From: Acidimicrobiia bacterium
GTDB taxonomy: Bacteria > Actinomycetota > Acidimicrobiia > Acidimicrobiales > Poriferisodalaceae
Length of the DNA stretch: 64,000 bases
NCBI GenBank assembly: GCA_022827265.1
Contig: JAJDTF010000131.1
Coordinates: 1 to 64,000, forward strand
Direction of reading: 5' to 3'
The notes below the pieces were generated by a model. The model was not told the origin of the DNA and did no database searches. It saw only the letters and a list, made by a program, of their open reading frames with translations. Made by a program: the position numbers and the translations under genes. Below are positions 53,073 through 61,269 of this stretch, in pieces (position 1 is the first letter of the stretch; the number at the start of each line of letters is the position of its first letter).

Positions 53073-53972
53073 ATGAATTCAGGTGACGGAGCGTCTCATC
53101 TGGTCGGAACGGTGCGGGTCAAGCGCGGGCTTGCCGACATGCTCAGGGGCGGCGTCATCATGGATGTCGTCACACCCGAGCAGGCCAAGATCGCGGAGGA
53201 TGCCGGGGCGGTCGCCGTCATGGCGCTCGAACGCGTGCCGGCCGACATTCGCCGTGACGGCGGTGTGGCCCGCATGAGCGACCCGGCGATGATCGAGGGC
53301 ATCCAGGCGGCAGTAACGATCCCGGTCATGGCCAAAGCCCGCATCGGCCACTTCGGCGAGGCCCAGGTGCTCGAATCCCTCGATGTCGACTACATCGACG
53401 AGTCTGAGGTGCTGACGCCCGCAGACGAGGCGCATCACATCGACAAGTGGGCGTTCACCGTCCCGTTCGTGTGCGGCGCAACGAACCTGGGCGAGGCGCT
53501 GCGGCGTATCTCCGAGGGTGCCTGCATGATTCGCTCGAAGGGCGAGGCCGGCACCGGCAACATCGTCGAGGCCGTGCGTCACCTGAGGGCCATCACCGGC
53601 GACATCCGCAAGATCACCCAGGCCGATGCCGCCGAGCTGTTCGACTGGGCGAAGCAGCTGCAGTCGCCGCTCGGCTTGGTGCAGGAGATCGCCGAGACCG
53701 GACGCCTGCCGGTGCCGCTGTTCTGCGCCGGCGGCATCGCGACACCGGCCGACGCATCACTGGTGATGCAACTCGGCGCCGAGGCAGTGTTCGTGGGCTC
53801 GGGCATCTTCAAGAGCGAAGACCCTGGGCCGAGGGCCGAGGCGATCGTCGAGGCCACCACGCACTACCGCGATCCATCGGTGGTGGCCAAGGTCAGCCGG
53901 GGTCTCGGCAGCGCCATGCCAGGCCTCGAGATGGAAGGTCTCGAGACCAAGCTCGCCGACCGCGGCTGGTAG
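53073..53972 (+). CDS. pdxS: Pyridoxal 5'-phosphate synthase, lyase subunit
   Basis: Makes PLP from ribose 5-phosphate, glyceraldehyde 3-phosphate and ammonia. 299 aa: [20 protein letters not shown], the catalytic Lys in [12 protein letters not shown], the second Lys in [11 protein letters not shown] and [20 protein letters not shown]. Full family length. Forms a dodecamer with PdxT, encoded downstream. Confidence 0.97.
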   Translation: MNSGDGASHLVGTVRVKRGLADMLRGGVIMDVVTPEQAKIAEDAGAVAVMALERVPADIRRDGGVARMSDPAMIEGIQAAVTIPVMAKARIGHFGEAQVLESLDVDYIDESEVLTPADEAHHIDKWAFTVPFVCGATNLGEALRRISEGACMIRSKGEAGTGNIVEAVRHLRAITGDIRKITQADAAELFDWAKQLQSPLGLVQEIAETGRLPVPLFCAGGIATPADASLVMQLGAEAVFVGSGIFKSEDPGPRAEAIVEATTHYRDPSVVAKVSRGLGSAMPGLEMEGLETKLADRGW

Positions 53973-54056
53973 GAGGCTGAGCCGAGCGGCCCGCGGGCCT
54001 CACCTCAGGAGCGTGGCGAATATGTGCGGGGCGGCGCGACGTCGGAGCATCACGCG

Positions 54057-54731
54057 GTGACCGCAAGCGGCGACCCGCCGCTGGTCGGTGTCGTGGCATT
54101 GCAAGGTGCTGCGGCCGAGCATGTGGCCGCCTTCCGGCGTCTCGGCGCGCTGGCAGTCGAGGTACGCACGCCCGGTGATCTCGACGGCGTCGGCGCGGTG
54201 GCGCTCCCGGGCGGAGAATCGACCACCATGTCGCACCTGCTCGGCACGAGCGGGCTGTTCGAGCCGCTGGCTGAGCGCCTGGCCGGCGGCATGCCAGCCT
54301 TCGGCACCTGCGCCGGCATGATCCTGCTGGCCGCTGAGGTGCTCGACGGGCGACCCGATCAGCGCTGCTTCGGCGCCATCGACATCTCGGTGCGCCGCAA
54401 TGCATTCGGCCGTCAAGTCGCCAGCTTCGAGGCCGACCTCGACACCGAAGGTCTCGACGAGCCGTTCGAGGCTGTGTTCATCCGGGCGCCTTGGGTGGAG
54501 CGAATCGGCAGCAGCGTGAAGGTGCTCGCAACGGTGTCACCCAGATCGACCCTCCAAGACGCATCAGCGACGCTGGCGGAAGGCCCCGATGGGCTGAAGT
54601 ATCACCGCTCAGTTCCCGTGCTGTGCCGATCCGGGCCGATCCTCGTATCGAGCTTCCACCCGGAGCTGACGGCGGATGACCGTATCCACCAGATCTTCCT
54701 GGAGATGGTCGGCGCATCCGTGGCTCGCTGA
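54057..54731 (+). CDS. pdxT: Pyridoxal 5'-phosphate synthase, glutaminase subunit
   Basis: Supplies ammonia to PdxS from glutamine. 224 aa: VGVVALQGAAAEH, PGGESTTM, the nucleophile Cys in GTCAGMILLA and the His/Glu pair in SSFHPELT. GTG at 54057 is preferred because GGAG lies 9 nt upstream and it removes an unconserved stretch; GTG at 54024 is the alternative. Pairs with pdxS. Confidence 0.94.
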   Translation: MTASGDPPLVGVVALQGAAAEHVAAFRRLGALAVEVRTPGDLDGVGAVALPGGESTTMSHLLGTSGLFEPLAERLAGGMPAFGTCAGMILLAAEVLDGRPDQRCFGAIDISVRRNAFGRQVASFEADLDTEGLDEPFEAVFIRAPWVERIGSSVKVLATVSPRSTLQDASATLAEGPDGLKYHRSVPVLCRSGPILVSSFHPELTADDRIHQIFLEMVGASVAR

Positions 54732-54809
54732 GCGTCCGACTTCAGCAGCCGCTCACAGTCGGGGCAACGGACGGGTGGGCACAGCAAGGCTGCGAGTGCG
54801 CAGCCGTCG

Positions 54810-55169
54810 CTATTGATGCGGTGGAGCGAATGCAGCAAGAATGCGCTCGATCAGAGCATCCCACCCTTCTTCTTCCCGGCCTATACGCCTCAGGGCATGG
54901 GCACCGAGCGCGAGCGCTTGGCAGAGAAGCACGATCGAGTCCGTGGCGAGCGCCGAGTCGACCAGACCCCGTCTCTTGGCTTCGTCGATGATCGCGGCAG
55001 CAGCATCGGTATCGAAGACACCCAAGAGGGTGTCGTCGCCGTGAGCGCGTCCCGCCACGCAGTGCGACCCCCCGGTCAGGGTGGCGAGTTGTTGCATGAG
55101 GTCTTCGTGCCCGTCGAAGGCACCACTGAAATCGTCGGAAATTTGGGCAGGATCCGATGTCGAGGGCAT
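54810..55169 (-). CDS. TetR-like ligand domain without DNA-binding half (119 aa)
   Basis: 119 aa, all helical, resembling the C-terminal regulatory domain of TetR proteins (TDSIVLLCQALALGAHALRR, GWDALIERILAAFAPP). The same end pattern occurs in the full TetR next door (TEVMVLCYQALDIGVQLAL, HWDDLVKRVMASWAPL). No helix-turn-helix precedes it and the upstream 118 nt contain no matching fragment in any frame. ATG at 55169 follows a good promoter. Either a truncated paralogue or a small heterodimerising regulator. Confidence 0.6.
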   Translation of the reverse strand: MPSTSDPAQISDDFSGAFDGHEDLMQQLATLTGGSHCVAGRAHGDDTLLGVFDTDAAAAIIDEAKRRGLVDSALATDSIVLLCQALALGAHALRRIGREEEGWDALIERILAAFAPPHQ

Positions 55170-55177
55170 GCGACGAA

Positions 55178-55205
55178 ATCATAGTCACAATTACAATGGA
55201 CTCAA
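55178..55205 (-). promoter_or_regulatory. Promoter of the TetR-like fragment
   Basis: TTGAGT (55205-55200), 16-nt spacer, TATGAT (55183-55178) on the minus strand, 8 nt before the ATG at 55169. Good match to a housekeeping promoter. Confidence 0.6.
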
Positions 55206-55287
55206 CTCGCCGACCGCAGACTGAGACGGCTCACTGGGCAGCCACAAATTGGCAGTCAGCGCTAATGAAATGAGTAGCCGACGGCAG

Positions 55288-55935
55288 TCAGCCTTCGAGT
55301 CGAGGATCAGTCTCCAGTGGGGCCCAACTGGCCATGACACGCTTGACCAGATCATCCCAATGCGGGGCAATCTCGCTGATGGTGCGATCTCCTGACAACG
55401 TGAGGGCGAGTTGAACGCCGATGTCGAGAGCTTGGTAGCACAGCACCATGACTTCTGTGGGCAGGTCACCATCGAGGATGCCTGCTGCTTTGCATTCGGT
55501 CACGATCGCCGAAAGGCCCTCAGCCTCTGCATTGAGCGCTTGTGCTATGCAAGCCTTCAGTGCGCTGTCGCGCCTGGCGACGACGCATGCCTCCAAGAGC
55601 AGGCTCTTGGCCGCATTCTCGGCAGACTTCAGCAGATTGGTGCCGAACGAGGCCAAGGACATCTCTGAGGCACCCTCGCCAACTCTGACGTGGGCAGCGA
55701 GGTGCTTTGCCATAGCGTATTCAACGGCGGCAACGAAGAGTTCGCGCTTGTCACGCCAACGGGAATAGATGGCCCCGGTGGTCAGCTCGCTGCGCCGCGC
55801 GATGTCGGCAACTCTGGCAGCTTCAAAACCGCGCTCGCCGAACTCGACAACGGCCGCATCCAGCAGGCGCTGAGTCGTATCGGACGAATTGCGCTTGCCA
55901 GCGCCCGTATCGTCAGCAGCATTGGTCCAAGGCAT
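55288..55935 (-). CDS. TetR-family transcriptional regulator
   Basis: 215 aa. An N-terminal TetR DNA-binding domain (TTQRLLDAAVVEFGERGFEA, VADIARRSELTTGAIYSRW, DKRELFVAAV) and an all-helical ligand domain. ATG at 55935. It lies 77 nt downstream of the ABC operon on the same strand, so it may be read from the same transcript and may regulate that operon; this is inferred from position. Confidence 0.9.
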   Translation of the reverse strand: MPWTNAADDTGAGKRNSSDTTQRLLDAAVVEFGERGFEAARVADIARRSELTTGAIYSRWRDKRELFVAAVEYAMAKHLAAHVRVGEGASEMSLASFGTNLLKSAENAAKSLLLEACVVARRDSALKACIAQALNAEAEGLSAIVTECKAAGILDGDLPTEVMVLCYQALDIGVQLALTLSGDRTISEIAPHWDDLVKRVMASWAPLETDPRLEG

Positions 55936-56012
55936 AGGACATCGACCCTACCGCGTGGCTTCCCGGTGTCGCAGTTGTCGCAGCGGCGCGCCTCAACACC
56001 GCAGCACATGCC

Positions 56013-56780
56013 TTAGTTCCGCTGATCTCCGAACCGAACTGCCGCTTCCATCGAGTCGAACCGGCGCAGCACCTCTGTCTCGACTGCATGCACGGCGGCG
56101 TCGTCGGGACGGCGAGGCCGGGGCAGGTTCACCGGGATGTCGTCGAACACCACGCCACCGGGGCGCAGCATCAGAATGCGGTCAGCGAGCTCCACTGCCT
56201 CGCCTACATCGTGGGTCACGAACAGCGCTGTCTTGCGTGTATGTGCCCAGATGCGCTGCAGGTAGTCGCGCAGCGATCGCCCGGTGAGTGCGTCCATGTG
56301 GCTGAACGGCTCGTCCATCAGCAGGACATCTGGGTTCACCAAGAATGCCCGTGCAATCCCCACGCGCTGCTGCATGCCGGCTGAGAGCTGCGCGGGATAC
56401 AGATGTGCTACATCGCTGAGGCCCACCATCGACAGGTAGAACTCGGCTTCGCGTTTGGACCGATCCGACTTGCGGTTCTGCACATACAGCATGTTGTCGA
56501 GCACGCTGCGCCACGGCAGCAGGCGCGGCTCTTGGAACACGTAGCCGACCTGAGCAGGCACGCCGTCTTGCACTACCCGCACAGCGCCGGCCGTCGGTTC
56601 CTCCACGCCCGCCACGATGTTGAGCAGCGTCGTCTTGCCGCTGCCGGAGGGACCGAGCACCGCTACGAACACGTTGCCGGTCACCGACATGGAGACCCCG
56701 CCCAGCGCTTGCACCTGCTGCGGGTACGTCGGCGTCGGCGGGTACACCTTGGTGAGATTCTCGATCAGGATGGTGGCCAT
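56013..56780 (-). CDS. ABC importer ATPase, nitrate/sulfonate/taurine type
   Basis: 255 aa: Walker A GPSGSGKT, Q-loop GYVFQEPRLLPWRSVLDN, signature LSAGMQQRVGIARAF, Walker B VLLMDEPFSHMD, H-loop VTHDVGEA. The PRLLPW segment is typical of the SsuB/TauB/NrtD group. Last gene of the six-gene operon; 49 nt after the upstream permease. Confidence 0.92.
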   Translation of the reverse strand: MATILIENLTKVYPPTPTYPQQVQALGGVSMSVTGNVFVAVLGPSGSGKTTLLNIVAGVEEPTAGAVRVVQDGVPAQVGYVFQEPRLLPWRSVLDNMLYVQNRKSDRSKREAEFYLSMVGLSDVAHLYPAQLSAGMQQRVGIARAFLVNPDVLLMDEPFSHMDALTGRSLRDYLQRIWAHTRKTALFVTHDVGEAVELADRILMLRPGGVVFDDIPVNLPRPRRPDDAAVHAVETEVLRRFDSMEAAVRFGDQRN

Positions 56781-56829
56781 TTCGTCCTTTCTCGGTCATG
56801 TGCATCAGCGAACGCGGAGACACGAGCCT

Positions 56830-57717
56830 TCATGCGATCTCGCCCTCTGCGAAGGTCAGAGTCGGCTGCTGCTGCCAGCGAGTCGATCGGTGCTCGAGAC
56901 GCCGCAGGACGAGCCAGTCCAGCAGGGTGATGAACACGACGAACAGCAGAATCCACGCGACGAATCCTTCAAAACGCTGGGCGTCGTACCAGTGCTTGGC
57001 GCGCCATCCCACACCCGAGGCGGTGCCGAACCACTCCACGATCAGGAGGCTGTTCCAGCTCGTCATGAATGCGAGGCGCACTCCGGTCACAGCGTTCGAC
57101 AGAGCGCCTCCTACCAGCAGATGCGTGGCGCGGCGCAGACGCGGCACACGGAACGCGTCGGACATCAGCGCTAGACCCGGGTCGAGCCCTCGGATTCCCG
57201 AGCTCAGGTTGACGGCCATGAACGGCACCGCTGTCAGAACCACGGCCACCACCGGAGCCGTCGAGCCGATGCCGAACCACAGCGATGCGGCGAACGCCCA
57301 CACCACCGACGGCAGCACCAGCAGTACCAGCACGGTGTCGTTCAGCACCGAACGGAACCTGCGGGAACCGCCGATCAGCAGGCCGAGCAGTCCGCCGACC
57401 GGGATGCCGATGGCCAAGCCGATGGCATAGCGCTGCAAGCTGATGCTCAACGGTCCCCAGAATTCGCCCCGACTGACGCCGCCGTGCGAACCGCCGCCCA
57501 GTTCCACACCGAGGAACGAGACCACCTCGTCGATGCTGGGCACTCGCCCGTTGACCGAGTGGAGGTACTGCCACACGACCAGCAGGATCGCGACGGCCAA
57601 GGCGTTGACGAACCATGGTTTGCGCGTCCAATGCACCGCTTCGGCAGGCGAACCCTGAGGTGTTCCGGGTACTTGGCCGAACTCGGATGTTGTCGGCAGG
57701 TCGGTTGCATAGCTCAT
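56830..57717 (-). CDS. ABC importer permease (second of two)
   Basis: 295 aa, about six membrane helices, with the SsuC/TauC-type EAA loop (LMSDAFRVPRLRRATHLLVG) and WNSLLIVEWFGTASGVGW near the end. ATG at 57717 overlaps the stop of the other permease (ATGA). It differs clearly from that partner, so the channel is probably a heterodimer rather than the usual homodimer of this group. Confidence 0.88.
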   Translation of the reverse strand: MSYATDLPTTSEFGQVPGTPQGSPAEAVHWTRKPWFVNALAVAILLVVWQYLHSVNGRVPSIDEVVSFLGVELGGGSHGGVSRGEFWGPLSISLQRYAIGLAIGIPVGGLLGLLIGGSRRFRSVLNDTVLVLLVLPSVVWAFAASLWFGIGSTAPVVAVVLTAVPFMAVNLSSGIRGLDPGLALMSDAFRVPRLRRATHLLVGGALSNAVTGVRLAFMTSWNSLLIVEWFGTASGVGWRAKHWYDAQRFEGFVAWILLFVVFITLLDWLVLRRLEHRSTRWQQQPTLTFAEGEIA

Positions 57718-58568
57718 CGCGTCGACTCCGCGGTTGCCAGCGAGACATGCGCGCCGCCGAACGCTCGACGCTCGAGCTGTCGGAACACAAAGTTCTCGAA
57801 GATGAACATCAATCCGATGAACAACGCCGTCCAGGCCAGCAGGCCGCGGACGTCGTAGCTCTCGAAGCTGCGTTTGATCTGGAATCCGACGCCGTCCGAT
57901 GATGCGAAGACCTCGGTAAGCAGGGTGATGCGCCACGCCAAGGCGAATGCTTGGCGCGCCCCGCCGATGACGGCGAGCACCGACGACGGCAGCAGCACCC
58001 CAGTGATGATCTGCGAGCGTGTGCGGCCGAACGACTCGCTCATGACAATGAGGCGCCGGTCTACTCTGGTGAGCCCTTGCGCGACGCTCGACATCACATA
58101 TGGCGTGGCCACCAGCGCTGCGGTGAGCATCGGACCGAGGCCCGACGCTCCGAACAGGATCAGCGCGAGGATCGCGAGGGCGACGGTGGGAATGCTCACG
58201 AAGAAGCGCGTCAGGATGCCCAGCAGGCCCCGCCACCAAGCGCTGTAGGCGATCACCATGCCCAGCACGATGCTGGCCGAGAGCGCCATGGTGCAGCCGA
58301 CGATGACTCGGAACAGGGACGCCCACAGCGTGGTGCCGAAACCGTCGCCGGTCACCACCTGCCACACCTCGGCGGCAACAGTGTGCGGCGGCGGCAGTTG
58401 CTGGGTGCCCAGCACGGCACCGGAGAACACGTACCACACGCCGATGAATGCCATCCAGCCGATAACCACGCCGGCGCGCAGGCCCCACCGGCCCATGACC
58501 GAGCGGCGTATCTCCCGAGCCGAGAGATCGGCGACAGCATCCGGGGTGACCGAGGTGTCGTAGGCCAC
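57714..58568 (-). CDS. ABC importer permease (first of two)
   Basis: 284 aa, about six helices (VVIGWMAFIGVWYVFSGAVL, SIPTVALAILALILFGASGL) and the loop IVMSESFGRTRSQIITGVLLP, then AWRITLLTEVFASSDGVGFQ, as in SsuC-type permeases. Begins 2 nt after the binding-protein stop. Confidence 0.88.
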   Translation of the reverse strand: MAYDTSVTPDAVADLSAREIRRSVMGRWGLRAGVVIGWMAFIGVWYVFSGAVLGTQQLPPPHTVAAEVWQVVTGDGFGTTLWASLFRVIVGCTMALSASIVLGMVIAYSAWWRGLLGILTRFFVSIPTVALAILALILFGASGLGPMLTAALVATPYVMSSVAQGLTRVDRRLIVMSESFGRTRSQIITGVLLPSSVLAVIGGARQAFALAWRITLLTEVFASSDGVGFQIKRSFESYDVRGLLAWTALFIGLMFIFENFVFRQLERRAFGGAHVSLATAESTR

Positions 58569-58570
58569 GG

Positions 58571-59665
58571 CTACTGACCTCCTGCCGGTGTAGGGCGGTT
58601 GGTGATGATCGACGGTGCCCGGGCGTCTGCCGGCAGATATCCGCCCGCCTTGAGCTGCGCAACGGCGTCTTGGTAGGTGTCAGCGTCGGCTTCGGTGAGA
58701 TACACGGTTGGGGCGATCCAGTTGTTGCGAGTCACGTAGTGCGTCAGCCAGTCGACGTGTTCCTGGGTCTGCAAGGACAAGAACTCGGGATAGGCGGCGA
58801 TGATTTCGGGATAGCTCGTATGCCAGTGCGCAAGGGCTGTCTCCCACAGGTCCAGGAAGGCGCTTGTCTCCTGCGGATGGGCGCGGTGCCACTCGCGTTC
58901 CACGAGGAACACCTTGCCGAGCAGAAGCTGGCTGGGCGTTCCCTGCATCTCGGCAAAGATCTGCGCCGCTGATCTGCCGTCGTACATCGGCCTCAGCATT
59001 CCCGCGCTCAACGCCGCTGCGCTGTCGTCAGGCTGGCAGATGCATGCGTCGGCGTCGCCGCTCTCGACGGTGTCGGCAACCACCGATGCGGCGATGATGT
59101 GCTCGAAGTCGCGGCTGCTGTCGCTGAGATCAAGCCCATGCGCCTGCTCCACGATGAGCGACCACAGCAAGGTCGACCCGAGCTGGTTCTCCATCGCGAT
59201 ACGGCCTTCCACCACCTCGGCCAAGTCCGTCGCCTGCGATGTCCGCTTCGTCGCCGCAATGGAGCCGTCGCTGGCGTACTTGCCGATGATGACCGGGGCG
59301 CTGTCGAGGCCTTGCGCGAATACCGGCACGTCGAGCGCGTCAATCAGGACGATGTCCGCGTGCCCGCTGACCAGTGCCGCGAACGGCTTAAAAGGCTGGC
59401 TGGCCTCTATGCGCAGACCGTGGGACGCCTCCCACTCGGCGAGTTCGCCGGAGTCGCCTAGCCATTGCCACAGCGGCTCGGAGGGGAGTGCAAAGCGAAT
59501 GACGTCGGCATCGGCATCTGGCGTCTCTGCGTTGGGCGCCGACGCTGCCGCGGATGGCTGATTGCTCGGATCGGCACCGCATGCGGCGCACACGACAGCC
59601 GATGCGGCGAGCATCGCCATCGCTGCGCGGCGGGCGATGCGCATTGACCTCGGCCTTTGCTTCAC
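58571..59665 (-). CDS. NMT1/SsuA-like substrate-binding lipoprotein
   Basis: 364 aa. Signal with lipobox VVCAAC (Cys near 29), then a type 2 binding fold: VIRFALPSEPLWQW, KPFAALVSGHADIVLIDALD, VEGRIAMENQLGSTLLWSLI and SGDADACICQPDDSAA. GTG at 59665 overlaps the upstream stop (GTGA); ATG at 59644 is an alternative. It matches the ATPase/permease type downstream. The substrate is unknown; this group includes riboflavin-, thiamine-precursor-, sulfonate- and nitrate-binding proteins. Confidence 0.87.
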   Translation of the reverse strand: MKQRPRSMRIARRAAMAMLAASAVVCAACGADPSNQPSAAASAPNAETPDADADVIRFALPSEPLWQWLGDSGELAEWEASHGLRIEASQPFKPFAALVSGHADIVLIDALDVPVFAQGLDSAPVIIGKYASDGSIAATKRTSQATDLAEVVEGRIAMENQLGSTLLWSLIVEQAHGLDLSDSSRDFEHIIAASVVADTVESGDADACICQPDDSAAALSAGMLRPMYDGRSAAQIFAEMQGTPSQLLLGKVFLVEREWHRAHPQETSAFLDLWETALAHWHTSYPEIIAAYPEFLSLQTQEHVDWLTHYVTRNNWIAPTVYLTEADADTYQDAVAQLKAGGYLPADARAPSIITNRPTPAGGQ

Positions 59666-61269
59666 TGGTCCTCCCGTGGTGCCTGGGCGGAAGGCGCCAG
59701 CCAGCCGGTGACGGCTCGCATGCATCCCCACTCGTCGAGAACACAGTCGGGATCGGCCTGCAGAACACGGAACCGGTCGGCTCCTGAGAAGTCGTCGGGT
59801 CCGAATTCCAGCCGCCCTCCATAGCCGGTCTCATATTGCGTGGCAGCGAGCTGCTCGACGAGCGCCTCCGCGGAGAACGGCCCGGAGATGCGCGACAGCG
59901 CGCTCACCACCACATCGAGCGCGTCGCAAGTCGCCACGAGCACACCCCATGCATCAGAGTGATGCCGGTGCCCGAACGGGTCTGCGTTCAGTGCCGAGTT
60001 GCGCAGGCTGACGCACCCGCGATCCATCTCAGCCTGTGCATCGCCCGCAGCGCGACGCGCGCTCGTGAGGAAGAAGTTGTCGGCCTGCGCCGCAGGGGCG
60101 CCCGTCAAGGTCAGCGTCGCCCCTTGAATATCGCTCGCGACCCAGCGGGGGTGCCAGTCGACGCGCTCTGCCGCGCGCATCATCCGCCGCAGTTCGAACC
60201 ATGGCGCCGTGGAGAAAACGGCAACCACGCCACGGTCGCGGTGCTTGGCGGCTTCGTTCAGATAGAACTGCTCTATCTCGCCCAGAGTCAGCCGCTCCGA
60301 GTCGGGCAGAGCGTCTAGTTCGACAGCCGCATCGGCCTGTTCGCTCGTTGTCAGGTCGCCCTCGAGGAGGCGGACACTGCTCTCGGCACTCAGCAGCTCC
60401 AGCAGTCCGAACTTCCCGGGCACGTCGGTGATGACGCCCGGGATGAAGCTCTGGCTGCCGGTGACAGCTTCGATCTCGGCGATGTCGGAACTGATGCTGA
60501 ATCGCAGACCGGAGGACGCGGCCCCTGCGGGTGGCCCGTACAGCAGCCCCACTTGGTCGCCGTCGGTGACAATCTCCGATCGCCGTGCTACTTCGATGCT
60601 GTTGGCCAGCAGGTAGCCCGCCGTGCCGTCGTCGAGGAACAGATGGCCCCTGCTGAGTACCTGTACGGTCGCCGGGACCGATGCAGAAATGCCGAGCATC
60701 GGTACATGGGCGTCAATGGCGAGACACTTCGCGCTCCGTACGTCTCCGAAAAGGCTGAGGACGATGATCGGCTGTGCTGCGAGAACGTCTGCGCACACTT
60801 TGCCGAACGACGGTCCCGGATCGGTCCAGCTCCATCGGTGAATGCTGGCCTGCACGCATCTGCCGTGGATGCCGCCGTTCGCGTTCACTTCGGTGAGATA
60901 TGCCTCGATCCCTTTCGACGGATCCTCAATGACCAGCGAGCCGAGGCCGACATCGTCGAATTCGGTCAGGTCCGGTCCTACGTAAGCGAGGCGCAGCGGC
61001 CGGTCGAGGCTGCACTGGTCGGGGCCGAACGCTGCGAGGTTGCCCCCGGCGGCGGCAGCACCCGCTCCGGTTCGTGTCGCCAAGACGTCCTGCGGGGCCT
61101 CGTCTGCACCAGCGTCGAGATTGCCAGGCTCGGCCACAGGCTGGCTGGTGCTGCCTCCGCACGCTGCGCCGATGAGCGTCAGCGCTGCTGCGGCGATGAG
61201 CAGTCGCCGCGCAGGCTCGCGGCGTGTGCCGCTGCGGCCAGGACTGCGGCGCAGCAGGGGGAGGCTCAT
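59662..61269 (-). CDS. Receptor-type (Peripla_BP/Leu-Ile-Val family) binding lipoprotein
   Basis: 535 aa. Basic N-terminus, membrane/lipobox segment LTLIGAACGG (Cys at 37), an Ala/Gly linker, then the two-lobed type 1 binding fold (LRLAYVGPDLTEFDD, GGIHGRCVQASIHRWSW, VCADVLAAQPIIVLSLFGD, GVVAVFSTAPWFELRRMM, HHSDAWGVLVATCDALDVVV). The ending carries paired Cys (DPDCVLDEWGC). Larger than usual (~400 aa). No liv-type permeases are nearby; it is coupled to both neighbours (ATGA and GTGA), so it may act as a sensor rather than a transport protein. Confidence 0.85.
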   Translation of the reverse strand: MSLPLLRRSPGRSGTRREPARRLLIAAAALTLIGAACGGSTSQPVAEPGNLDAGADEAPQDVLATRTGAGAAAAGGNLAAFGPDQCSLDRPLRLAYVGPDLTEFDDVGLGSLVIEDPSKGIEAYLTEVNANGGIHGRCVQASIHRWSWTDPGPSFGKVCADVLAAQPIIVLSLFGDVRSAKCLAIDAHVPMLGISASVPATVQVLSRGHLFLDDGTAGYLLANSIEVARRSEIVTDGDQVGLLYGPPAGAASSGLRFSISSDIAEIEAVTGSQSFIPGVITDVPGKFGLLELLSAESSVRLLEGDLTTSEQADAAVELDALPDSERLTLGEIEQFYLNEAAKHRDRGVVAVFSTAPWFELRRMMRAAERVDWHPRWVASDIQGATLTLTGAPAAQADNFFLTSARRAAGDAQAEMDRGCVSLRNSALNADPFGHRHHSDAWGVLVATCDALDVVVSALSRISGPFSAEALVEQLAATQYETGYGGRLEFGPDDFSGADRFRVLQADPDCVLDEWGCMRAVTGWLAPSAQAPREDQ

